Of a stretch of 64,000 nucleotides of DNA, positions 7,967-15,365 are shown in pieces (the stretch's first letter is position 1; the number at the start of each line of letters is the position of its first letter). Both the position numbers and the translations under genes were made by a program. The notes beneath the pieces were generated by a model. That model was not told the origin of the DNA, searched no databases, and saw only the letters and a list, made by a program, of their open reading frames with translations. The stretch covers positions 146,647 through 210,646 of the forward strand of contig DOAQ01000009.1 in the NCBI GenBank assembly GCA_003506435.1, in the 5' to 3' direction. This DNA is from Prolixibacteraceae bacterium (GTDB taxonomy: Bacteria > Bacteroidota > Bacteroidia > Bacteroidales > Prolixibacteraceae).

Positions 7967-9864
7967 TTAAGAAGCACGATAAGTCATCAAGGGATAAGAA
8001 AATTTATTTTGAAGCAATTTCAAGTATATTGTTTTATTCAATTCAAAAAGCCGATGAACCATTAGCCAGACAACTATTGGAGTTCTATTTTGATGTATTT
8101 ATTAAATATAGGGCTGGAAAGGAAAAAGAAATTATTGAGTACCCGCAAGAGTATTATGATTCTGTGTTTGAAGCGAATGAACTTTTGTGTATAAGGAACA
8201 GGAGAACAGTATCTTATTTTAATGATAGCACGCTATTTGAACTGTTTCTAGATAGCTTTCAACGTACCGAAATAAGCCCGAAAACATATAATTTCATTTG
8301 GAGATGTTTATTGCAGGTTTTGCATTATGGTAGGGATGAATTTGTGATTTCTTATTGGAGAAAAGCACATCAATTATTTGATTTCTTTTTAGCCCCGGCT
8401 GAGAAAAAATATGACAATAAATTCCAAATAATTAATCAAGAAGAAATTGCAACACGCGAAAAAGGAAGAGAAGCATTTCTAGAGTTTCATTATTCGCTAG
8501 GGGGATTACTAATGTACCTCGGAAAATATGAGTTATTGAAAGAAATTATCTACTGGACAAATCAAGAACCACCAAAATATGTTCTTGTTCCAGAAAGAAT
8601 GGAGGAGATTATTAAGCGTTACATGGGCATATCAAAAAAAGGAGCCTATGTCAATCCCGTATATTATGAACAAAGATATCCTTTCCCCAGAATTTCGGGG
8701 GTCAATTCAGATGGAGTTATTCAAATGTGGATAAAACGATATTTGTCAATGCTATTTCTTCGACAATACACGCTTCATAGCTACTACATCCATTCTGACC
8801 CATTAAACATGCCAACACCGCCAAACAATTTAGGTGAAATGAAGCATTGGAACGAAGAATTGGACTACTTAAATTACTATGTAAAGGGATACCTAAAAAA
8901 TAAAAAGATATTAAAGAATTTTGGTTTAAAATATTTATCAGATAAAAAATGGTTCAAGAAAAATCAAAAAGAAAAACCCACAGACTTAATAAATAAACTA
9001 AGGAAGGAAATAAACGAAAAGTTTGAAGAGAAAAAGCATAATCAAGAAATAGACCGTGATATTTTAAATGAATTCAAAAATAAGACCAACAGAATTTTAA
9101 TAAAAGCATTTGACTCATACTCTCATTTGTTTTGTGGAAACATGGAATCTAATTATAGGAGTTTATTTATAGGGGGGCGTTACCAAGTCATGGAAAAAGC
9201 AGGATTTGCTGCAAACCAAGAAATGACGTATATAAATTCTGACACAGTTGTTGCTGAAGGGGTTGCTTTGGAGTTTGGGAACATATCATTAAACACACTT
9301 GTTTTAATGCACCCCCAAAAATATATATTAAAAGAAGAAGATATATTCAAAGCTATAGATAAACTAAATCTTGATCCTTCAGAACATGTAATTGTCGCAG
9401 TAGGAGTGAATATGAGTTACTTTCTCATGTTAAACATTCAAGGTTTAAAACAGGAAGGTGAAGATTGGCGCTACAATCAAATTAAGATTGTCAATATAGA
9501 TAATCAAATGAATGCCTTAGTGAGGCAGTCATTCTTTATACTGAAGGAATCAGACTTACCCTCTCTTGTTTATAATGAGGTTTCTGAAAATATTGTAGCG
9601 AAATTTAAGCTGGATAAAATCGAAGAATCAAGATTGATCTACGGCAATATACTGGACTTGAATAAGCCTGAAAATCAAGTTATAAGAGATGAAATTCCAA
9701 ATGTAAATACCGATGATTTATCTAAATTGGTAATTGTGTGTGTAGGGATAAATACTGAAATAAGATATAAGAAAGGAGCTAAATGCCTGCAATTAAAAAT
9801 ATTCTACCAGTTTGATGACAGAGGCACTGTTAATTCACTGTCAGACGTTCAACCTGACTGGTAA
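7828..9864 (+). CDS. Large soluble portion of the same broken protein, unknown family
   Basis: The frame runs 678 codons, but its first 30 residues are only the antisense-like shadow of the preceding membrane gene. Genuine sequence starts near YLTYIYFTPEKLL at about 7920, and there is no in-frame ATG until about 8511, so a frameshift from the upstream gene is the simplest explanation. The protein is rich in Lys, Tyr, Phe and Asn, mostly helical, with a charged stretch (KLRKEINEKFEEKKHNQEIDRD) and a beta-rich C-terminus. A+T-rich base use differs from the tra genes. It ends 8 bp before the convergent mobB. It could be a membrane-anchored defence effector, but no motif proves it. Confidence 0.55.
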   Translation: MWYFKLFCRKFGSNFCRHNHHRIDYNDICVYLTYIYFTPEKLLRHLIKKHDKSSRDKKIYFEAISSILFYSIQKADEPLARQLLEFYFDVFIKYRAGKEKEIIEYPQEYYDSVFEANELLCIRNRRTVSYFNDSTLFELFLDSFQRTEISPKTYNFIWRCLLQVLHYGRDEFVISYWRKAHQLFDFFLAPAEKKYDNKFQIINQEEIATREKGREAFLEFHYSLGGLLMYLGKYELLKEIIYWTNQEPPKYVLVPERMEEIIKRYMGISKKGAYVNPVYYEQRYPFPRISGVNSDGVIQMWIKRYLSMLFLRQYTLHSYYIHSDPLNMPTPPNNLGEMKHWNEELDYLNYYVKGYLKNKKILKNFGLKYLSDKKWFKKNQKEKPTDLINKLRKEINEKFEEKKHNQEIDRDILNEFKNKTNRILIKAFDSYSHLFCGNMESNYRSLFIGGRYQVMEKAGFAANQEMTYINSDTVVAEGVALEFGNISLNTLVLMHPQKYILKEEDIFKAIDKLNLDPSEHVIVAVGVNMSYFLMLNIQGLKQEGEDWRYNQIKIVNIDNQMNALVRQSFFILKESDLPSLVYNEVSENIVAKFKLDKIEESRLIYGNILDLNKPENQVIRDEIPNVNTDDLSKLVIVCVGINTEIRYKKGAKCLQLKIFYQFDDRGTVNSLSDVQPDW

Positions 9865-9872
9865 GCAGTCGT

Positions 9873-11135
9873 TTACATCTGTCTACCATATCTCCGTTTT
9901 TTCTTTTTCTGTTTTTTTCGAAGCTGTTGCTGATTCTCTGTATAGGATTCCGATTCCGGTGAAAAAATTGAAAACAGGCTGCTGATGGCGGATTCAATGT
10001 GGCCGGCCTGACTGTTAGCCGGTGAGAACGGTTCAGCTAGGGGCGTGAACGGTTCTTTTTCTCCCACCTGTTTTGTGTGTCCCTTAACTGACGGGGACTC
10101 TCTAAACAGGTCATTGAATACATTGGCGGAAAACTCTTTGCCCAGCCTGGAGCCGTTCAGCACACAACGGCTTTGATGGTCGATAAAAGTTACCCCGGTA
10201 ATCCGCCCTGTATTGTTTCGCCGGAGATAAAGGTCAATATCCTTTTCTTTTAACTTTTGACGCAGTTCCGTTTCATCTCCGATTTCTCGCATTACAACTG
10301 CAACCAACGGGCGCAGGCGTTCGCGGTATCCCTTTTCTTTTATCAGGACGGTGGATTTCTCCATCCGCTCTTCGAGGGCATCGAACCCAACTGTTTTCCC
10401 GAAAGCAGATGATTTTATTGGCGTTCCGGCTTTGTTTCCTTCAACATCTAATGCTGAGTAGAGCAATCCCCGGTAAAGCTTTCCGTTTCGCGTTCCCTGC
10501 ACTTCTTCCACACCGATATTGTAGAGGGATAGCAGGGCCCGGTATTCCCCCATTGTCTGGAACCGATATAGAGCAACTGCCGGTTTTACTACCGAACCAA
10601 TCTGTTTTTTCAAATCGCCTTTCTCCACATCAAAGGGCTTAAACTGCCATTGTTCGGATTGCTTTTGTCCTTTTGCAGGATGTAACCTATATTTCTTTTC
10701 CAGCTTTTCGGTTATGGCGACGCTCCGTAAATTGCGTTTGCTGTCTTTGATTTTTTTACCCTCGCTGTCCACCTGTAACGATACAATGTGTATATGTTCC
10801 CGCCCGATATCCGAGTGTTTGAAGATAAGGTACGGCTGAACGCCGTAACCCATTTGCTGCATATATTCCAGTCCGATGTCTGCCAGTTGTTCATCCGTTA
10901 ACTTATCGTCGGGGTGCGGGTTAAGAGAGATATGGATGACAGGCTTTTCTGTCCGGTAATGCGAGGGCAACCAGCGGTTAAAGGCCTCGGTGCACGCCAC
11001 CACACTAAAACGGCCATCCTCCGGTTCCGGGATGATATTTGACGCGAGTACTTTTCCCAGTCCTTCGTTTACCTTCTCCTGATTGTAGGCAAGTACGCCG
11101 TAAATGTCTTTCCCGGTAGTTATTTTGGCAATCAT
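9873..11135 (-). CDS. mobB: MobB-type relaxase
   Basis: A 420-residue relaxase of the Bacteroidota MOBP/BfmA-like type that nicks oriT and stays bound to the 5' end. The N-terminus MIAKITTGKDIYGVLAYNQEK holds a candidate nicking tyrosine (Y17 or Y12). The HUH metal site is clear in HSDIGREHIHIVS (H107, H114, H116). The last 70 residues are low-complexity and basic. Its start is 6 bp from the stop of the mobA gene, so the two form an operon. The candidate oriT lies beyond mobA. Confidence 0.9.
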   Translation of the reverse strand: MIAKITTGKDIYGVLAYNQEKVNEGLGKVLASNIIPEPEDGRFSVVACTEAFNRWLPSHYRTEKPVIHISLNPHPDDKLTDEQLADIGLEYMQQMGYGVQPYLIFKHSDIGREHIHIVSLQVDSEGKKIKDSKRNLRSVAITEKLEKKYRLHPAKGQKQSEQWQFKPFDVEKGDLKKQIGSVVKPAVALYRFQTMGEYRALLSLYNIGVEEVQGTRNGKLYRGLLYSALDVEGNKAGTPIKSSAFGKTVGFDALEERMEKSTVLIKEKGYRERLRPLVAVVMREIGDETELRQKLKEKDIDLYLRRNNTGRITGVTFIDHQSRCVLNGSRLGKEFSANVFNDLFRESPSVKGHTKQVGEKEPFTPLAEPFSPANSQAGHIESAISSLFSIFSPESESYTENQQQLRKKQKKKKRRYGRQM

Positions 11136-11141
11136 ACCGGG

Positions 11142-11576
11142 TTATTTCTGTAAATGTTTTTCTTCAAACTCTTTCGATAAGGCGATAATTTGCTGCCCGG
11201 TTACCGCTAATTCAGTGGTCAGTTTCTCCAGTTTAAAGAGCAATGCCAACGCTTTTTTATGCGAAAAGTTGCTGTGCAGTTCTTTTACAACCTGGTTGTA
11301 ATTGGTTCCCACGCCGCGGAACTGGGCATAAAAAGTAGTCAGTTTTGCCACATATTCGAGCGCCGCACGGTCGGTTTTAACCACACGGAATGGCTGGTCA
11401 AATACCCTCGCTTTGATAAAAACGGCTTTTGCTTTTACCCCCGATTGTTCAAATAATGTAAGAAAACGGGCATATTCACGGGCGTTAAAGCGTACCATAA
11501 CGCACGCTGTTGCGGGGTCGCTTTTGGCAGGGCGCCCCCCTTTTCGCCTCCGGCGGTTTGTATTTTCCTGTTTCAT
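11142..11576 (-). CDS. mobA: MobA-like relaxosome accessory protein
   Basis: A 144-residue basic protein. Residues 1-17 are rich in Arg/Lys, followed by a ribbon-helix-helix-like segment (VMVRFNAREYARFLTLFEQSG) and a conserved FRGVGTNYNQVVKELH block typical of Bacteroidota MobA and of MobC-like relaxosome proteins. It should bind oriT and help MobB load. It is first in a mobA-mobB operon that reads away from the tra operon, with the 716-bp oriT region upstream. Confidence 0.85.
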   Translation of the reverse strand: MKQENTNRRRRKGGRPAKSDPATACVMVRFNAREYARFLTLFEQSGVKAKAVFIKARVFDQPFRVVKTDRAALEYVAKLTTFYAQFRGVGTNYNQVVKELHSNFSHKKALALLFKLEKLTTELAVTGQQIIALSKEFEEKHLQK

Positions 11577-11757
11577 CTGTCGGATATTTTAGTGTTTCAA
11601 AAATCCGGTACCATAATACAGTCATTGTAACTGTCCTTATCAAAAAGCAGCGACTTCGGAGCCTGCTTTTCTCCCCTTGCGGGCAAGCGGTTTTGGGTTA
11701 CGTGAAATGAAATGAGTAACTCAAAACACAGCTTGCTATTTGCCACATTGCAAATAC

Positions 11758-11782
11758 TATCTGTCCGCCGCCCGGACAGATA
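11758..11782. repeat. Perfect inverted repeat in the candidate oriT
   Basis: TATCTGTCCG and its exact reverse complement CGGACAGATA are separated by 5 bp. A short hairpin next to mobA is what a relaxase-binding arm would look like. Confidence 0.6.
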
Positions 11783-11822
11783 AATTGACGGGCTGCATAA
11801 ATGATGGATAGCAGTCTGATCT

Positions 11823-11869
11823 GTTACCGGTATCGAACCGGAGGCAAAGTTACCGGTCTTTGTAACCGG
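11823..11869 (+). repeat. Iteron-like double motif
   Basis: GTTACCGGT occurs at 11823 and again 26 bp later at 11849. Each copy is followed by AACCGG after 4-6 bp. It may be a binding site for MobA or a host factor. Confidence 0.4.
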
Positions 11870-11881
11870 CTGTACAACATG

Positions 11882-11924
11882 TAACTGTGCCGAAAGCTGC
11901 CGTTTCGGTGCCACAAGCTGTCAC
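11882..11924 (+). repeat. Dispersed 40-bp upstream element, copy E
   Basis: The plus strand reads TAACTGTGCC, then GTGCCACAAGCTGTCA. It shares GTGCCACAAGCT with copy C and reads toward the tra operon. Confidence 0.4.
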
Positions 11925-12292
11925 CTCCCGTAAGACCCATTAAAGCGGGATTTTATTGGCCTTTATTTGCATGAGGTTTTAAAAATATGACTGATTATGC
12001 AAATGATTGATAGGAGGATAAAATGGCTGAAATTTTTTATGAATAGTGGAATGAACGAATGGCTTTTCAAAAGGTCGGATATAACACTGTATAGTTGGAT
12101 GCTTGATAAATAATTGGATATACGGCTGGCCAAACATCGAGACATTCAAGCATTCAAATCTTAAGACGGCCAATCATTCTTTTACCCTAATAGCCATGTG
12201 ATTGCACAGACTTTTTGGCTGGTTATCCACCCAATCATACTGCAAATCAGATGTATCATTAACTGTATGTATAACTTATTAAATGATTAAAA

Positions 12293-13048
12293 ATGGAAAA
12301 GAAAAATTTGTGTGTTGCCTTCTCCACTCAAAAAGGAGGGGCTGGAAAAACAACGCTAACAGTACTGGCAGCTTCTTACCTGCACTACGTGAAAGGTTAT
12401 GAGGTGGCGGTAGTGGATTGTGATTACCCGCAATACAGCATTGCTGAAATGCGGGAACGCGATTTACGAATGGCCATGGACGACGATTATTACAAAACAC
12501 TGGCATATGAACAGTTCACCCGGCTGCAAAAGAAAATGTACCCGGTTGTAAAGAGCCTACCTGAAAAAGCTCCGGAAACAGCCAAAGCGTTAATGTCCAA
12601 AGGAAACTATGACATTATCTTTTTTGATTTACCGGGAACAGTCAATAAGGAAGGGGTAATTTATACCCTGTCACTAATGGATTATATTTTTTCACCCATC
12701 AGCGCCGACAGGGTGGTACTTGAAAGCACCTTACGCTTTGCATCCCGCCTGAATGACAACATCATCACTGCCGGGAAGTCCAGGATTAAAGGCCTATACC
12801 TTGTATGGAATTTAGTGGATGGCCGGGAGAAAACAGAATTATACGAAGTCTATGAACAGGTTATTGCAGAACTTCACCTTCCCTTGCTAAAAACCTTCCT
12901 GCCCGACAGCAAGCGTTTTCGCCGCGAGCTTCCCACTTCTCATAAAGCCTTGTTCCGTTCGACCATGTTCCCTGCCAACAAAGCATTGCTGAAAGGAAGT
13001 AACCTCGATGCCCTTATGGATGAAATTTTGGAAATCATCAAAATATAA
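12293..13048 (+). CDS. traA: ParA-family ATPase, TraA of the transfer operon
   Basis: A 251-residue ParA/MinD-type P-loop ATPase. The deviant Walker A motif KGGAGKTT is at residues 14-21 (STQKGGAGKTTLTVLAA), with VAVVDCDYPQ and DIIFFDLPGTVN as the A' and B motifs. It is the first gene of the transfer operon, directly after the candidate oriT. Relatives in CTnDOT are called TraA; the role in transfer (positioning or partitioning) is not settled. Confidence 0.88.
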   Translation: MEKKNLCVAFSTQKGGAGKTTLTVLAASYLHYVKGYEVAVVDCDYPQYSIAEMRERDLRMAMDDDYYKTLAYEQFTRLQKKMYPVVKSLPEKAPETAKALMSKGNYDIIFFDLPGTVNKEGVIYTLSLMDYIFSPISADRVVLESTLRFASRLNDNIITAGKSRIKGLYLVWNLVDGREKTELYEVYEQVIAELHLPLLKTFLPDSKRFRRELPTSHKALFRSTMFPANKALLKGSNLDALMDEILEIIKI

Positions 13049-13052
13049 AGCA

Positions 13053-13484
13053 ATGGCAAAAACATTCAAAAAAGAGGACATAAACGAAAAGGCAATTATC
13101 GCTTCTTTCCTGCAGGACGTACCGGTGGACCATGAATCACTGGTGAGTGAGAATAATGAAAATTCCGGTGAACCACCTGCCCCAAAAACAGAAATACCTA
13201 AAGATGAAACCCGGCGCAGACGGGGCAAAGAACAGGATTATGAAACGCTTTTTGTCAAAGAATCTTCTATTACTGCCCGAACAGGCAAAATGGTCTATAT
13301 CCGCCGGGATTTTCATGATACGATTCAGACCATATGCCGTGTAATCGGGAGCAACGAAGTTTCGCTCTCCGGTTACATCGACAACATACTGGTACATCAT
13401 TTTGAAACTTATGGCGGTGAGATAACCCGTCTTTATAACGAAAAACATAAAGGAATAAACATTATTAAAAACCTGGAAAAATGA
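13053..13484 (+). CDS. traB: DUF3408 protein (TraB-like)
   Basis: A 143-residue protein starting at ATG 13053 (MAKTFKKEDINEKA), 4 bp after the traA stop; the frame is open further upstream but would overlap traA. The C-terminal 75 residues carry the DUF3408 pattern YETLFVKES, then GKMVYIRRDFHDTIQTICRVI and LSGYIDNILVHHFE. The N-terminal half is charged and variable. It overlaps the next gene by 4 bp (ATGA), so translation is probably coupled. Confidence 0.8.
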   Translation: MAKTFKKEDINEKAIIASFLQDVPVDHESLVSENNENSGEPPAPKTEIPKDETRRRRGKEQDYETLFVKESSITARTGKMVYIRRDFHDTIQTICRVIGSNEVSLSGYIDNILVHHFETYGGEITRLYNEKHKGINIIKNLEK

Positions 13485-13795
13485 GAAGACAATTCAGAAA
13501 GAAAAAGGTTGCCTCCAGACAATCCCTGGACCAACAAGATGTGAAGTGTATTCCCCTTAAAGAGGAGGATTACGAAGCCCTCTTTTTCAAAGAGTCGGAA
13601 GTCAAAACGCGCAACGGCAAAGTGGCCTATATCCGCAAAGAGTACCATGACCGCATCCTGAAAATAGTCAGGGTGATTGGAGAAAACGAACTGTCCCTGT
13701 TCAGCTACCTGGACAATGTACTGGAGCACCACTTTGCCATGTTCCAGGATGATATTACCGAACTGTACAGGGAAAGGAATACCGATATTTTTTAA
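13481..13795 (+). CDS. traC: DUF3408 paralogue (TraC-like)
   Basis: A 104-residue tandem paralogue of the preceding gene, with the same blocks: YEALFFKES, GKVAYIRKEYHDRILKIVRVI, LFSYLDNVLEHHF. It keeps little beyond the conserved domain. The tandem arrangement of two DUF3408 genes is typical of these operons; the function is unknown. Confidence 0.8.
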   Translation: MRRQFRKKKVASRQSLDQQDVKCIPLKEEDYEALFFKESEVKTRNGKVAYIRKEYHDRILKIVRVIGENELSLFSYLDNVLEHHFAMFQDDITELYRERNTDIF

Positions 13796-13827
13796 TTCTC
13801 GTGTAACTATTCAAATTCCAGTAGCAG

Positions 13828-14574
13828 ATGATAACGGTTACACAAAATGCTTTATTGGCACTGCTCGTTGCTTTTGCCATACTCTACGCACTCTGGACCA
13901 TGTACTTTTTCATTTCGGAGAACCGGCGTTTTCGGAAAGAAAACAGGGAGACCATGCTCCGGGAACAGGACAGGAAAAAGAACAAAGGCGATATTGTCGG
14001 CAAAAGCCAGTTTGTCCTCAAGGAACGCATTCCTGTGCCACAAACGGCCAAAGAGCCAGACAATGAAAAAGATAAGGGGAAAGAAAATATATTTGTCCCG
14101 TCAGATGTACCAAAAGAACATTCCCGAATAATTCCAGTGGGCGAACTGGACGAAGTTTTCGGCGAAGTTCCTCCCGGCGAAGCCAACCCGCCCCTTGACA
14201 TTGACTGCCCGATGCCGGAAGGACCGGAACCGGCGGATGAAGAGGAAGAATACGAAGCCTTGCAGGTTTCAGGGAGTTCACTGGCCGAGGGAATCAGTTT
14301 TGAACAAATGGGCGAAGCCTACCGCACCGTAGTACACAATCCGATTATTACAGAGGAGAAAAAAGAAGAAACAGGACGGGTTCTTCTGCACCTGAAACAT
14401 ACCGACATGTTTGAAGCAATGGTTTCAGGTGAACCCGAGAGGGAGGACAGGGTCGGCGGATTAATTGATTCGTACCTGAAAGCTTTTCATAAGCGGAAAG
14501 CCGGAGGTCCAGGAGAAGATAAGCCTTCTGCGGCCTCTGTTCCCAAAGGGTTTGATGTCCGAAATTATGTCTAA
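13828..14574 (+). CDS. traD: Conjugal transfer protein TraD-like
   Basis: A 248-residue protein with one N-terminal membrane helix (ALLALLVAFAILYALWTMYFFI), then a long acidic, low-complexity cytoplasmic or periplasmic linker. A C-terminal helical block (FEQMGEAYRTVVHNP, GRVLLHLKHTDMFEAMVSG) is probably the conserved domain. Position between the DUF3408 pair and traE identifies it as the TraD of this operon type; it is not related to the F-plasmid TraD ATPase. Confidence 0.7.
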   Translation: MITVTQNALLALLVAFAILYALWTMYFFISENRRFRKENRETMLREQDRKKNKGDIVGKSQFVLKERIPVPQTAKEPDNEKDKGKENIFVPSDVPKEHSRIIPVGELDEVFGEVPPGEANPPLDIDCPMPEGPEPADEEEEYEALQVSGSSLAEGISFEQMGEAYRTVVHNPIITEEKKEETGRVLLHLKHTDMFEAMVSGEPEREDRVGGLIDSYLKAFHKRKAGGPGEDKPSAASVPKGFDVRNYV

Positions 14575-14712
14575 CACATTAAATACGAACAGATGAAAAA
14601 ACACGATTACGGATAGGGTCGGCATCAACCACCAAAATATCCGAAACAACAAACATTTTATTTACCGGGTGCGGGGCTAACGACACCCCACACCAAAAAC
14701 AAAGAAACCTAT

Positions 14713-15015
14713 ATGACAAAAAAGAAGATTTTGATGCAGGCAGCTTTCTTAATGGCTGCCGTTTCAACCGCATTTGCGCAGGGCGATGGCACTGCCGGAA
14801 TTACAGAAGCCACCAACATGGTTACTTCGTATTTTGACCCCGGAACCAAGCTGATTTATGCCATTGGCGCTGTCGTAGGGCTTATCGGCGGAATCAAAGT
14901 TTACAACAAGTTTTCGAGCGGCGACCCGGATACCAGCAAAACCGCCGCAAGTTGGTTCGGGGCGTGTATTTTCCTTATTGTTGCTGCTACCATCCTGCGT
15001 TCGTTCTTCCTTTAA
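14713..15015 (+). CDS. traE: TraE, DUF4134 membrane protein
   Basis: A 100-residue small membrane protein with a signal-like N-terminus ending AFAQG and two hydrophobic helices (LIYAIGAVVGLIGGIKVY and WFGACIFLIVAATILRSFFL). Length, topology and position match DUF4134/TraE, a VirB2/pilin-like component. It is preceded by a 138-bp gap and followed 20 bp later by traF. Confidence 0.88.
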   Translation: MTKKKILMQAAFLMAAVSTAFAQGDGTAGITEATNMVTSYFDPGTKLIYAIGAVVGLIGGIKVYNKFSSGDPDTSKTAASWFGACIFLIVAATILRSFFL

Positions 15016-15035
15016 TTGATTCCACCTAAATTATT

Positions 15036-15365
15036 ATGGAATACAATATCAACAAAGGAATTGGCAAAAGCGTGGAATTTAAGGGTTTGAAATCTCAGTA
15101 CCTGTTCATTTTCGCTGGCGGGCTGCTTGCCGTGTTCGTGGTGTTTGTTATCCTCTACATGGCAGGTGTCAACCAGTGGGCTTGCATCGCTTTTGGTGTA
15201 ATTGCCGCTTCGGTGCTGGTATGGCTGGCTTTCAACCTGAATGCCCGTTACGGGGAATCAGGCCTTATGAAGCTCATGGCAAAAAAACAGCATCCACGCT
15301 ACCTGATAAACCGGAAAGTTCCCCGCAGCCTTTTCCAGAAAACAAGAAAGGAGAATGCAGTATGA
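15036..15365 (+). CDS. traF: TraF, DUF4133 membrane protein
   Basis: A 109-residue protein of the DUF4133 family, corresponding by place and topology to VirB3. It has MEYNINKGIGKSVEFKGLK at the N-terminus, two adjacent membrane helices (YLFIFAGGLLAVFVVFVILYM, ACIAFGVIAASVLVWLAF) and a basic C-terminus. It overlaps traG by 4 bp. Confidence 0.88.
   Translation: MEYNINKGIGKSVEFKGLKSQYLFIFAGGLLAVFVVFVILYMAGVNQWACIAFGVIAASVLVWLAFNLNARYGESGLMKLMAKKQHPRYLINRKVPRSLFQKTRKENAV

Larger units (their letters stand above)
11577..12292. other. Candidate oriT and divergent promoter region
   Basis: A 716-bp gene-free region between the divergent mobA and traA genes, the usual oriT position in CTnDOT relatives. 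It holds a perfect 10-bp-arm hairpin (11758-11782), a twice-repeated GTTACCGGT motif (11823, 11849) each followed by AACCGG, copy E of the dispersed element, and an A+T-rich stretch. The short minus-strand reading frames in it have no domain and differ in style from the flanking genes. Confidence 0.55.

Noticed and set aside
11597..12173. Minus-strand short reading frames in the mobA-traA gap
   Set aside because: No domain, odd composition, overlap with hairpins and repeats; better explained as oriT and promoter DNA.
15176..15361. Longer N-terminus for TraG
   Set aside because: These codons are traF read in another frame; the ATGA overlap at 15362 gives the natural start.
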